64,000 nt of DNA from Colletes latitarsis (Eukaryota > Arthropoda > Insecta > Hymenoptera > Colletidae): positions 7,254,001 through 7,318,000 of the forward strand of contig NC_135144.1 in NCBI RefSeq assembly GCF_051014445.1. The letters are read 5' to 3'. Below, in pieces: positions 22,389 to 33,486 of this stretch. The notes beneath the pieces are model-generated. The model was not told where the DNA came from. It saw nothing but the letters and a program-made list of their open reading frames with translations, and ran no database searches. Numbering within the stretch: the stretch's first letter is position 1; the number at the start of each line of letters is the position of its first letter. Made by a program: the position numbers and the translations under genes.

Positions 22389-22954
22389 CTGTAATCCCTC
22401 GCTAATATTCGCTGGCTCGGTTATCAAGGGAAAGTCTGTTCTGAGAATTGGCAGCTGTTATCTCTGATCTTACCTCTAATTTCCTATCTTTGTTATTCTT
22501 AGCAGTTTCTTTCACGATTTTAATAGATTAATATTATCAAAAATAATGTTATGCATCTTTTATACACGTATAATCATTTTTTTAGATTTGCATTACAGTA
22601 CTATTCCTTTACCTCTTTTACTAGTATTTCTCGCCTCATTAACATTACTATCATAAAAGGTACATAATTTATTTTACATTCCTTTTCTAATTCATAGCCA
22701 TGAGAACAAATATGGTCTTGCTTACTATCATTTCCATTGGAAAAAACTCAGCAATGCGATTAAAATAATTTCATAGTTATAAATTAGACAATATAAAAAT
22801 TTTATTTCTGTTTTTCAATTCATTCTTAATTGCGTTATTACTGACCGCGAGTTATAGATAATCTGTTCGTCGAAGCAGTTTTTAAAATTGGTGGGGGATC
22901 ACTCCGCGTACAATATCGAGGGAAAATGTAGCAAACGTTAACGAGGGACCACTG
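22389..22954 (-). mobile_element. Family B pogo/Tigger-like MITE, left arm (566 bp)
   Basis: TA-flanked (22387-22388, 22955-22956). Termini CTGTAATCCCTCGCTAATA and, inverted, CAGTGGTCCCTCGTTAACG form imperfect TIRs of about 25 bp. A second inner inverted motif (TCAAGGGAAA against TTTCCCTCGA) follows. TA target and CAGT...CCCTCG ends are typical of pogo/Tigger elements. It has no transposase. Confidence 0.8.
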
Positions 22955-23029
22955 TACATTTGTATGCCTTGTTTCCAATTGGAGAAACAAGGAGAAATCA
23001 TCGAGGATTTCGTCCATCTTGAAAAATGC

Positions 23030-23370
23030 AAATTAAGGTACAGATACAATATTTCCAAGCGACTTTATTATCTCACTTTCCTACATTTAATCATTCTAAT
23101 TTTACTATAAATTTTATAATACTCGTATGAAATTCAAATAAACATGCAATGAGTAAAATTGTACTAGGAAGCAAGTTTTAGAGATAAACGCGTTTAAAAT
23201 CGAAGAAGGACTCGTGGAAAATATTGCAGAAAAGTTGGAACGCTATTAATGAAAAAAATACTAAAAAACAATTGTTTATAGAATTCTACCATTAATTTGA
23301 GAGTCGTTTTTAACCGTGGCTGATACACTCATAAAACGAAAGTTTCGAAATGTTCGTTAACATTTTGGTA
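23030..23370 (+). repeat. Diverged ~370-bp block, left arm
   Basis: Diverged relative of 22010-22385 (shared 'gaaggactcgtgga' and 'gatacactcataaaacgaaa' phrases). It is mirrored at 28850-29170. Confidence 0.65.
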
Positions 23371-23568
23371 AAATCCATGACGTAGAATATAATTTACGTT
23401 TTCTTTATAATGAAATTAGTAAATAAGTGCTACTTTCACTTTATAATTTACATCGTTTCGCAGTGTTAATTTTTTTATTTTACGTTTGTTAAATGATCGG
23501 TGAGTTATAGAATGTACATACAATCGTGCGTGAAAACATTGTTCCAATTGTTAATTGCAAAATTTAAA

Positions 23569-23832
23569 TCAATGAACATTCTAGTAGCCAAGCTATACGA
23601 CACGAACCATTCTTCTCAACCTCCATTATGGTCGTACTATGCTACAATCAGAACCAACGCTCCATTCTGTCGAAGTTGTTCGCAAAACATAGTGTATTCG
23701 CAGCCTTTTGTATTAATTCACGATATTATAATTAAACTTAAAACTAATTGCTCGTTAGTGGCTGTTTCCTTTTCTTAAGAATGTAAAAAAGTGATAGACA
23801 CAATGGTAAAACCGTATCTTATGAATACATGC
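23569..23832 (+). pseudogene. Broken copy of zinc-ribbon-like frame (left arm)
   Basis: This is the left-arm counterpart of the intact frame at 28360-28623. The stretch starting 'MNILVAKLYDTNHSSQ' and containing 'NAPFCRSCSQNIVYSQPF' is conserved. Two cysteines of the first pair are replaced (TGG and TAT in place of two TGT codons at about 23626-23637), and a CAA codon has become TAA at 23776-23778. Beyond that stop, sequence still matching the other copy runs to a TAG at 23830-23832. The frame is open upstream to about 23500, unlike the right copy, where a TGA directly precedes the ATG. The function is unknown; it may be an exon fragment and not a complete gene. Confidence 0.6.
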
Positions 23833-23850
23833 TAGTAAGAAGTAATCTCT

Positions 23851-25659
23851 TAACGTAAAATACAAAATGTCTCGTAAAGCGTAACGTTTCCAATGGTCGT
23901 GTCTTAATACGTTTATACACGTATAATTGTGTGTGTTTTTCTTTGTCACGTCGAACGAAGAAACGTTTACGAGGAAACATGGAAAACATGATATTCTTAA
24001 CAACGTTTTTCTCCATACCTTGTTTCATTATTTGCGTTTCAAATGTCACGCGTCCCGAATGTTTCTTCTTTTCCTTTTTTAATTATAGTACGTACAGTTT
24101 CGTTTCCGTTCTCGACAGCGTATGTGATAATATTAGGAAAGCTTGAAACGTAATGTAATATTGTAGGAAACTCTGACAATGAGATTTTTACAAAGCCATA
24201 CCGTTGCTGCATTCTTTTTTGCATTCTTTTGAATGAAATAATTCCTGCCAACCGTGTCTCATAGTTTCTGACGTACATAAATATTTGTTTCTCCGATATT
24301 TTCCTATATAATATTTTTTAATGGCCAACAATTACTAGGCATCTTCCTGTAAAGTATCATTTTGTATACGAAATTACATTAAATTTTCAACCTCTTCGAC
24401 TGTTAGAAGCGACAAATGTACATTTATTAAGCGTTATCTTGAAGCAATAGCACAGTTCTTTATCCGTCGCTTGTTAAAAGCTGGAGGAACAGTAACAAGA
24501 ATCCAGCGTCTCTCGTAATTGATAACAAGCACTCGTTATAGGGAATAACTTATCCATTATTTCAACAATAGTTAGCTTCCGACATTCAGGAGAAAATCCG
24601 TTTCTTCTTTCGATATGACGTGTTGCGTGCTGGTTAACAAGTGTACCAGAAAGTCAGATCGAAACGTCGATTTTAATAGATTTGTATACAAATAGCCAAA
24701 CAAGTTTATTAGTAAAACCTGTTTGAATTGTGGCTGTTTCGACGAGACATTTAATTTCGTACTCAAAACTAACGTTCTCTGATACATCGTTTGTTGTTTA
24801 TCAAATTTTATATTATTAGTTTATTATTAGTTATCATTTTTGCAACAACCATCGAATATTCAGTATTGTTCACAATTGTTTGAACCACCGTATGAATCAG
24901 AGAAAATAACTGTAGTTTCAATACGAGACACACTCAATTTCTATTAATGGATATTACAATATTTGTATTTTCGTAAATTATAATCAATGATAACCAAAAT
25001 TTAAGTCAGATATTTCAAAAATTCGAAAAAAGACAATTCGGATTGCTCTTTTAATGACCAAATCAAAAATTAAGAATGATGATTTTATAAAAACCATAAT
25101 TTACTCGAATCATAATCTTGTGTGGCCCGAGTTATTCCTTTTAATTTATAATTAATAATATTAATTATTAACACGATGCTACTAGAAAAGATTCTTGTTC
25201 CAATATCTGCACCAACCATATCAGATATTATAGTGTGGGGCAAAATAGAATAATTCTGCCTATGAAGTATTTACAACTCTCTATATTATGCACGATGTAA
25301 GACAATATATTATTCATTATAATAGATTATTCTAATATCTTAGATTGCAGTAATATTGAATTAAAAATATTATTTACCTTGTATGTGCAATAAAATAATA
25401 TATTGCTGTGTAGCATGAAATATCAGTTTTAGTTATTCATAGGCCCGGTTACAAAACTGTGATAACCATAAAAAAAATACGATAGTTATAACCAAATTTA
25501 TCTTAAAATATTCCCTATTTAATCAGTTTATCAAAAGCGAAAATTGATTTATGGTTAGGTAGTACAGATTTTATATCATGATATTAATTTGGATAAAATC
25601 ATTCTGAATCTGAATAGCAACATAATGTAAACACTGTATTAATAAATACAAAAAAATTT
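23851..25659. other. Spacer of inverted duplication, left part: nothing recognised
   Basis: AT-rich sequence with several overlapping antisense frames of 60-80 codons that resemble nothing known. No repeats with other parts of the window were noticed. Confidence 0.4.
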
Positions 25660-26692
25660 TTATTCAAATTAACGTTATTATAAAACTTGTATACAGAGTG
25701 TTCGACCACACCTGGGAAAAATTTTAATGGGGGATTCTAGAGGCCAAAATGAGACGAAAATCAAGAATATCAATTTATTAATGAAGGCCTCGTTAAAAAG
25801 TTATTAACGTTTAAAGTTTCGCCCGTATTGAATTTTTTTCTCGAAAATGCGCAAGATTTCGGGGGTATGTCTATTCTCCAAAAATGATTGTAATTGACCC
25901 CCGCAACCGAAAATAATTTTTTTAGAATAATCTGAAAAATTTTTTTTTCGTCGAAAAATTCAGGCACCTACTCCTTGTCGATTTTTTTTAAAAATTCCAT
26001 TTTCATTTTTAGTAATTTTGTTTGATGCCCTACAAAAAAGTTGTCTAATACTTTTTTGTAGGAACCTATGAGCTCTACTTCAGAAAAAAGTTTCATTGAA
26101 ATATATTCACAATTATAGGAGTTATGGCTGTTTGAAAATTGGACCATTTTTATGGCGTTTTTCACATTTTGCAGAGTCAAGGATCAACTTTTCGAATACT
26201 TTTGCGATTTCTACATATTCTCCACCAAAATACGCGTAGTTTGCTTTTTTAAACATTAAAATCGTCCAATCCGTTCAGAAGTTATGATGCTTTAAAGATA
26301 CGCATGAAATTTCAGTGAAACATATCAACGCTATGATCAGACATGAAATTTTCGGTAATGAATTTTTTTCTCGAAACTGAGTAGGATTTCGGGGGTATAT
26401 CTGTTGACGAAAAATGCTTGCAATTAACCCCTGCAACTAAAAATAATTTTTCCAAGACGATTCGAAATTTTTGAATTTAATTGTTAATAACTTTTTAACG
26501 AAGTCCCTCATTAAAATTTTTCCCAGGGCTGGTCGAACACCCTGTATATGAAATTCATTTAAAAATAATTTCAAATGCCTGCTTAATAAATTTGTAATAA
26601 AAAATTTGTTTAAATTTATTGAATAGACATTTGAAATTATTTCTAAATGAATGTCATATTTACAAGTTTTATAATAATGTTAATTCTAATAA
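25660..26692. mobile_element. Foldback (palindromic) element split by family A
   Basis: Left arm 25660-25693 plus 26545-26593. Right arm 26616-26692. When the intervening family A element is removed, the arms form an inverted repeat of about 75 bp around a 22-bp loop (for example 'aaataatttcaaatg' against 'catttgaaattattt'). The right arm preserves the uninterrupted version of the site where family A inserted. Confidence 0.8.
25694..26544 (+). mobile_element. Family A element, 851 bp, both termini present
   Basis: The left terminus CAGAGTGTTCGACCACACC is preceded by TA (25692-25693). The right terminus GGTCGAACACCCTG is followed by TA (26545-26546). It has one long module and a short right terminal repeat that lacks the 'caaattggtattcttgattt' section. 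It is a clean insertion into the left arm of a foldback element, which gives direct evidence for TA target duplication in this family. Confidence 0.92.
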
Positions 26693-28340
26693 TGACTCAA
26701 CGCATAAATAAAAATAGCTTGAAAGCGATAATCAGTCATCGTTTATTTATTATATCAACAGATATAGTCCGCAGTGGGAAGAAACACGTTCATATTATAA
26801 AAATAAAATAAATAATGTATGGTACAGTTAAACTGCGCTATCGTTCAAGTAATTACAAACGATACCCTATTTTCTTTTTCCACTGCCATAATGATTTACG
26901 CGTTTCCCGCCGTTTTTAATCTCATTTCCATGCAAAGCCGTGAAACTCGACAAGAAATCTTCGAGGAAGGGAACACGAAGTTTGTAGGAGACGATTCAGA
27001 AAATCGGGAAATCCGATGGCTGGTCTTATCGCGGCAGATTATCGTCGTAAGTCAGCCTTGGTAAATCACGGCATAGAACGAACGTAGAGATGCATAAATA
27101 CAAGGAAGAGTTGGCGCGTCAAGGGCCCCTCAGGCTCGGGTTCGATTTTATCAACCATCTGGACTTAGCGTGCGTGGCACCACCCACGCAGTGACACGGT
27201 TTACCTGTACCTAGATCGATTCTTCCGTAGATCGATCCGCAGTGAAGTTAAAGTTGAAGTTACAACTAGGAAGTGTTCAAATAATATCTGGAACTTTCGT
27301 TCAAACAGTGTTGGTTCTCACGTACTAAGACTGGCTTCGGAATAAAAGTGTTAAAGATTGACCGCGATCAGCTGTTGCGTGCGCTTTACGCCGAGGATAT
27401 AAAGATAAAACTCTAAGAACAGTTAAAATATTACTATAATATAACCCTGTTTGGTAAAACAGAATTCTTAAATGTCTAACAAAATTTGAATTTAAATGAT
27501 CGAAGGGGTAGGAAAAGAGAAATACGTAAAATATTTCATTTTTCCTTTGCAACAGAAACTTGAATAAAATGTTTTTTTTTGTAATTGGTAAAATATTGTT
27601 TCATACTCGTTAATTTCGGTACTTTCGTTTTACAATTATTGTTCCTAATAAAAAGCATTGCAATTTTACAGCGTCCCTTTCTTTGCCTTCAGTTTTATAG
27701 TTTCGACACGGTCAAGCTCCGATCAAATCTTTTCACAGAATTCGCTCTCGCGTTTCATCGAATCTCACGGAACAAAACGGGATTCTACTAAAACCCGAAC
27801 CGAATACCGCCAATCGGTCTAAATTGGATCAAATAACAACCACGATCGTTCGCCGTAGATCCGACTAATTAATTCTTCTTGTCCGCCCGTTTCTCGGAAA
27901 AGGGAAGAGTCCTGAAAGCCTTTCTATCGAAGGATTTACACAAAGTTGTCGCATCGACTGAATACAATCCCCTATTCGAACCAGCAGACACGAAAGTAAT
28001 GGAATTTTATGACATTACGACGTACGACCAAACTAAATGTTACTGAAGAGATACAATTAAGATTAGATCAAAGAAAAACGTTGAAACGATCCTCGGTTCT
28101 TTGGTCTGTTTAGAAATTGTAGAAATGTATTAAAGTACACTCTCGATCATAAAAAAAAAATTAGCACTGCGAAACGATGTAAATTATTAAATGAAACTAA
28201 CACTTATATATTTATTACATTATAAAGAAACTGTAAGTTATATTGTACGTCATAGAATTTACAATAATGTTAACGAACAATTCGAAATATATGTTTTATG
28301 AATGTATCAGCCTCGATTGAAAACGATCTTTCCAACTAAC
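26693..28340. other. Spacer of inverted duplication, right part
   Basis: An 81-codon plus-strand frame at 26819-27064 is not recognised. A 7-bp-arm hairpin (TGCGTGG...CCACGCA) lies near 27169-27189. About 55 bp near 27843-27898 resemble 32113-32168. Positions 28147-28340 are a diverged direct duplicate of 28727-28905, so the short frame at 28360-28623 is flanked by direct repeats. Confidence 0.45.
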
Positions 28341-28359
28341 GTTACGAGATTACTTCTTA

Positions 28360-28623
28360 CTAGCAGGTATTCATAAGATATGGTTCTACCATTGTGTCAA
28401 TCACTTTTTTACATTCTTGAGTAACAGAAATAGTCACTAACGAGCAATTAGTTTTAAGTTTAATTATAGTATCGTGAATTAATACAAAAGGCTGCGAATA
28501 CACTATGTTTTGCGAACAACTTCGACAGAATGGAGCATTGGCTCTGATTCTAGTACAGTACGCACATAATGGAAGTTGAGAAGAATGGTTCGTGTCGTAT
28601 AGCTTGGCTATTAGAATGTTCAT
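28360..28623 (-). CDS. Short zinc-ribbon-like protein, intact copy
   Basis: An 87-codon frame from ATG at 28623 to TAG at 28360. It contains two cysteine pairs, CAYC and CRSC, separated by eight residues (CX2C-X8-CX2C, residues about 20-35). A hydrophobic strand-rich stretch 'YSQPFVLIHDTIIKLKTNC' and a lysine/acid-rich end follow. This is what a small zinc ribbon looks like; a zinc ribbon joined to an OB-fold-like region is possible but unproven. A TGA lies directly upstream of the ATG, and the 5' context in the other arm stays open, so this may be an exon remnant. The left-arm copy lost two of the cysteines and gained a stop, so only this copy could encode the motif. I do not recognise the family. 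Confidence 0.35.
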   Translation of the reverse strand: MNILIAKLYDTNHSSQLPLCAYCTRIRANAPFCRSCSQNIVYSQPFVLIHDTIIKLKTNCSLVTISVTQECKKVIDTMVEPYLMNTC

Positions 28624-28849
28624 TCATTTAAATTTTGCAATTAACAATTGGAACAATGTTTTCACGTACGATTGTATGTACATTCTATAACTCACCGATC
28701 ATTTAACAAACGTAAAATAAAAAAATTAACACTGCGAAACGATGTAAATTATAAAGTGAAAGTAGCACTTATTTACTAATTTCATTATAAAGAAAACGTA
28801 AATTATATTATACGTCATGGATTTTACCAAAATGTTAACGAACAATTCG

Positions 28850-29170
28850 AAACATTCGTTTTATGAGTGAATTAGCCTCGGTTGGAAACGACCATTCAAA
28901 TTAATGGTAGAATTCTATAAACAATTGTTTTTTAGTATTTTTTTCATTAATAGCGTTCCAACTTTTCTGCAATATTTTCCACGAGTCCTTTTTCGATTTT
29001 AAACGCGTTTATCTCTAAAATTTGCTTCCTAGTACAATTTTACTCATTGTATGTTTATTTGAATTTCATACGAGTATTATAAAATTTATAGTAAAATTAA
29101 AATGATTAAATGTAGGAAAGTGAGATAATAAAGTCGCTTGGAAATATTGTACCTGTACCATAATTTGCAT
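28850..29170 (-). repeat. Diverged ~370-bp block, right arm
   Basis: Mirror of 23030-23370. Confidence 0.65.
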
Positions 29171-29241
29171 TTTTCAAGATGGACGAAATCCTCGATGATT
29201 TCTCCCCGTTTTTCCAATTGGAAAAAAAGCACATACATGTA

Positions 29242-29807
29242 CAGTGGTCCCTCGTTAACGTTTGCTACATTTTCCCTCGATATTGTACGCGGAGTGATCC
29301 CCCACCAATTTTAAAAACTGCCTCGACGAACAGATTATCTATAACTCGCGGTCAGTAATAACGCAACTAAGAATGAATTGAAAAACAGAAATAAAATTTT
29401 TATATTGTCTAATTTATAACTATGAAATTATTTTAATCGCATTGCTGAGTTGTTTCCAATGGAAATGATAGTAAGCAAGACCATATTTGTTCTCATGGCT
29501 ATGAATTAGAAAAGGAATGTAAAATAAATTATGTACCTTTTATGATTGTAATGTTAATGAGGCGTGAAATACTAGCAAAAGAGTGAAAGGAATAGTACTA
29601 TAATGCAAATCTAAAAAAACGATTATACGTGTATAAAGGATGCATAATATTATTTTTGATAATATTAATCTATTGAAATCGTAAAAGAAACTGTGAAGAA
29701 TAACAAAGATAGGATATTAGAGTTAAGATCACAGATAACAGTCGCCAATTCTCAGAACAGACCTTCCCTTGATAACCGAGTCAGCGAATATTAGCGAGGG
29801 ATTACAG
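29242..29807 (+). mobile_element. Family B pogo/Tigger-like MITE, right arm (566 bp)
   Basis: TA-flanked (29240-29241, 29808-29809), TIR starting CAGTGGTCCCTCGTTAACG. Exactly the same length as its mirror copy at 22389-22954. It encodes no protein. Confidence 0.8.
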
Positions 29808-29814
29808 TATTCGT

Positions 29815-30165
29815 TAAAAATTTCGTTTCATGAGCGTATCAACCTCGTAAACAATCGTTGCAATTAATAATAAAATTCTGTCAATTACTTTTTAGTGTTT
29901 TTTTTTAATTAATACTACTTCAACCCTTCTGTAATATTGTCCACGAGTCATTCTACGATTTTAAATGCACAGGTTTAAAAAATTGTTCTAAAATTCACTT
30001 TTAGTAACTTTTACAAATCCATTTTATCTTCAATATTTGCTTCTTGGTACAATTTTACTTACTGCATATTCATTTGAATTTAATACAAGCGTTATAAAAT
30101 TTATAATAAAATAGTAACATAAAATGACTAAATGAAAATTGTATCTGAACCTTAATTTTCATTCT
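29815..30165 (-). repeat. Family B-associated ~370-bp block, right arm
   Basis: Mirror of 22010-22385; also similar to 4080-4438. Confidence 0.7.
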
Positions 30166-30169
30166 TCAA

Positions 30170-31058
30170 GGAAGATAGTAAGATTTAGAGGGTATGTCTA
30201 ATGACCAAAACTGATTGTAATTGACCCCTGCAAACAAAAATAATTTTTCCAGAACGGTATGAAATTTTTTTTTCGCCGAAAAATTCAGGCACCTAACCCT
30301 TTGTTGATTTTTCTTAAAAATTTGTTTTTCATTTTTAATAAATTTGTTTAACGCTCTACAGAAAAGTTGTCTAATACTTTTTTGTAGGTATGCATGGGCT
30401 CTGATTCAGAAAAGAATTTCAATCAGATACCTTTACTATTGTAGGAGTAATGGCCATTTGAAAATTGAACCAGTTTTAGGGGGTTCTCGCACTTTACAGA
30501 GTCAAGGAACAACTTTTTCAAAATCGTTAGAATTTATACATATTCTCCACTAAAATACGTGTTGTTTGCATTTTGAAAACTTAAAATCCTTCAATCCGTT
30601 CTGGAGTTATGACATTTTAAAGATTCGCATAAAATTTCAGGGAAGCATTTCTACCCTCACATTAGATTTTTAGTAATTAATTTTTTTCTCGAAAATGCGT
30701 AGGATTTCGGGGTATGTCTATTCACCAAACATGCTTGTAATTGACCCCTGTAACTAAATATAATTTTTTTGGTATGATTTGAAATTTCTTAATTTCGTCT
30801 AAAAATGTCAGTACCTACTCGAATTTTGTTCTCGAAAGTGGTTAGGATTTCAGGGGTACGTGTATTCACCAAAAATGATTGTAATTGAACCCTGTAACAA
30901 AAATAATTTTTTCAAGATGATTTGAAATTTTTCAGTTTAATTTTTTAAATACTTTTTAATGAAGCCTCAGTCAAGAAATTCATATTCTTGATTTTCGTCT
31001 TATTTTAGCCTCTAGAATTTCCCATTAAAATTTTTGCAAGGGGTGGCCGAACACCCTG
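30170..31058 (+). mobile_element. Family A element in right duplication arm
   Basis: Mirror of 21112-21996. The terminus GGCCGAACACCCTG at 31045-31058 is followed by TA. The opposite terminal repeat is missing, as in the other arm. Confidence 0.85.
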
Positions 31059-31559
31059 TATAGGGGGTGGAATACTAAATACAGTAATCCCTCGATAATG
31101 TTCGCTGGGGGGGGGAAAGTTATCGAGGGAGGTATTATCGAATTGTCGATTGTTATCTCGATTAGGCTCGATTGCATTATTCGAATAAAATTTCACTCAA
31201 CTTCACCGTGGTATCGTAATTCATGGTCAATCGATAAATTTGTTGGAAGAACTAGAAAATTTACTTTAAATTGAATATTCTGATTAAAAATATTTAATTT
31301 TGAATAAATTCACTTATTGTAGGCATCTTGGTAAGGACAATAATGAGATTTTTTAATGCATGTTACAATAAACAATACACAATACTATAAGAAAATAAAT
31401 GATTCGATATCCTTCTCCGTGATATCGTAGTTCGTGGTAATCGAAATCAATTTGAAAGATCGAGCCTTTACAATCGCGCGACGCCTTTTCCCAGGAACTA
31501 AGCTCTCGTGTCTCATTATACATGCTTTCGCGCATAATTAAGATTTGCTTCCGAATACA

Positions 31560-31850
31560 ATTTCACTTGCATATTCATTTCAATTTAATACGAGCGTTAT
31601 AAAATTTATTATTTTTCTTATTAATACTCTTCCAACCTTTTTCTAACATTGTCCACGAGTACTTCTTCAATTTTAAACGCTTTTATCTTAATTTGCTTTC
31701 TCGAACAAGTTTACTTATTGCACATTTATTATAATTTCATACCAACGTTATAAACTTTATACTAAAATAGTAACGTGAAATGACTAAATGGAAATTGTAT
31801 CTATATCTCAATTTTCATTTTTAAGGAAGATGAGCAAAATATCCGGCTAT
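31560..31850 (-). repeat. Diverged ~370-bp block outside the right arm
   Basis: Resembles the ~370-bp blocks (phrases like 'ttgtccacgagt' and 'ttaaacgcttttatct'). It lies just beyond the duplication edge, with no counterpart beyond the left arm. Confidence 0.55.
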
Positions 31851-31906
31851 TTATAGCCGGTCGTGTGACTAACAGTTCAAATATAAGGAGTGCAATACCA
31901 AGTACA

Positions 31907-32044
31907 TACAGTGATCCCTCGTTAATGTCCGCTGGGGAGGAACGTTATCGAGGGAGCTTTAATTCGTCGATGCAGTTTCAGAAATTTATAGGTATTCGCG
32001 AATAATATCGAGGGGAAAAAGCCTCGAACATTAACGTCTGCTGT
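31907..32044 (+). mobile_element. Short family B (pogo-like) MITE
   Basis: Starts CAGTGATCCCTCGTTAATG after TA and ends in 'attaacgtctgctg' before TA. Inner inverted motifs 'gttatcgagggag' and 'tatcgagggg' are present. Roughly 138 bp, no coding capacity. Confidence 0.65.
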
Positions 32045-32898
32045 ACTCTGTTTTCAGGAGGAGAGCTCTTAAAACACAGCCGTTCGCAGCTCATCCGAAC
32101 TCGAACGAATAACGATCCCTATCTGGCGTTCGCTGTAGATCCGATTAATTAATTCGCCTCGCCCGCCCATTCGTCGGTGTTCATCGCGATTCCAATTGCC
32201 CCGGAAACGTGGCTAATTATATTCGAATCGGGATCGATCGGGGCGTCCAAGACTTTCATCGAACGTGTCGGGCTTAATCGCGTGTTAACCAGACGCGCGG
32301 AGAGCGAGAGGACGCGGCGCGTATCGGTCGATTTGAGGGCGCAATATCAGCGGTGGTGGTGATCGACTGGTGGTTTCTTCACGAGCGAGCTACCACGTTG
32401 TACGCCGCGCGTCCAAAGGATTTCCTGGGTGGCATCGTTTCAATTTCCACCCATGGTACGCCTGAATTCAATAGCCCCGGCCAACAGCGCGACGCCGATG
32501 GGGGAAAGCGCAAATCGCCGTACGGCCATTCCGCACACTCCCCTATCGATTTTATAAGTTAACAGCGTTCAGAGTTGTCGCTCTATCGTTTTCTACCTTT
32601 TTCTTTTCGCTTTGAACGAGAGCTCGACTTATTGTGCGGACGCCTTTTATCGGGCCCCTTTGCGCGCGAGATCCACGATGCACAGATCACCGCGAAATTG
32701 GCTTTATTCCAAGCCAAGGTTTAACGGAGCGGTCGTCGAGTAACACGATCGTCCAACTATAAGCAATTCGAAAATGGACTCGTCCAGAGTTTAAGTTACG
32801 TGCAGTCTTAATTATATTCGATTCAAATAATGCCCAGATCAGATACAAATAATTTACGAGACTATAATCTGTAGGATAGTATCTTATAAGTTACTTAG

Positions 32899-32960
32899 TT
32901 ACAAAGTTTCATTTAAATTGTAAGTAACTGAAAAATTGCAATTTAAATGAAACTTTGTAA
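32899..32960. repeat. Perfect hairpin, 22-bp arms
   Basis: TTACAAAGTTTCATTTAAAT at 32899 and its reverse complement ending at 32960 are separated by an 18-bp loop. A broken extension (GTTACTTA against TAAGTAAC) flanks it. It is likely a small foldback or MITE relic. Confidence 0.8.
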
Positions 32961-33073
32961 GTAACAAGGAACGTTCGAGAACGGTCCGGCTTCGATTTTG
33001 ATGACACTTCGTACACTTATAAAGCAGCCGAAAATAATCGACACGTATTTTTTTTTTAGCTGCGGTAACTCGA

Positions 33074-33099
33074 GTTCAAGGGGTGAAACCACCCCTTGA
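33074..33099. repeat. Short hairpin, 11-bp arms
   Basis: TTCAAGGGGTG, loop AAAC, then CACCCCTTGAA. The tight GC-rich stem contrasts with the AT-rich surroundings and probably marks a terminus or core of a degraded repeat. Confidence 0.7.
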
Positions 33100-33486
33100 A
33101 GTTTTGGCTCGAAACGGCTATCTCGAAAACGGAAAGACATACGACAAAATTGTTAATGGGCGAGGTTAATGGTTTCTTATGTACAATAACATGGTGTTAA
33201 AAGATTTAACAAAATACAATTTGTTTATAACAAAAAAAAATTTATTAACTTAATTTTTCATTTTACTGAAATTTTCATAATGACAAAAAATGACGAGCAT
33301 TTTATTCCAAATCCATTGGTATGTAACATTTTAAAATTGCCTCTCACAGTTTTGCAGATTTTGATAATTTACAACTTGCGCGTAGATCCCCTATGCTGGT
33401 AGCCGTTCTAACTTTGATTTTAATGAAGCACTGTAGGCTTGCACTAAATTATACAATATAGTTTCAAACTTAAATTTTAAATTTTA

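Larger units (their letters stand above)
20638..23850 (+). repeat. Left arm of ~3.2-kb inverted duplication
   Basis: This arm is the reverse complement of 28341-31533 over its whole length, with scattered substitutions and small indels. Landmarks in order: the 'gcgaatgcatgt' edge at 20639, the 'caagatgcctacaataagtg' stretch at 20838, a C13 tract at 21051-21063, a family A element, the ~370-bp block, a family B element, a second ~370-bp block and a short reading frame. The arms diverge after 'agaagtaatctc' at about 23850. Confidence 0.95.
28341..31533 (-). repeat. Right arm of ~3.2-kb inverted duplication
   Basis: Reverse complement of 20638-23850 with the same internal order of elements: short reading frame, ~370-bp block, family B MITE, ~370-bp block, family A, G9 tract (C13 in the other arm), and the edge 'acatgctttcgcgc'. 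The spacer is about 4.5 kb. The shared element truncations show the arms arose by duplication and not by independent insertions. Confidence 0.95.
32045..33486. other. Unassigned DNA with a CpG-richer section
   Basis: Between about 32050 and 32780 the sequence is markedly richer in C, G and CpG than its surroundings. It holds two overlapping frames (32177-32362, 32353-32562) without recognisable similarity; it could be host regulatory or exonic DNA. Two perfect hairpins follow, at 32899-32960 and 33074-33099. The rest is AT-rich and unassigned. Confidence 0.4.
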
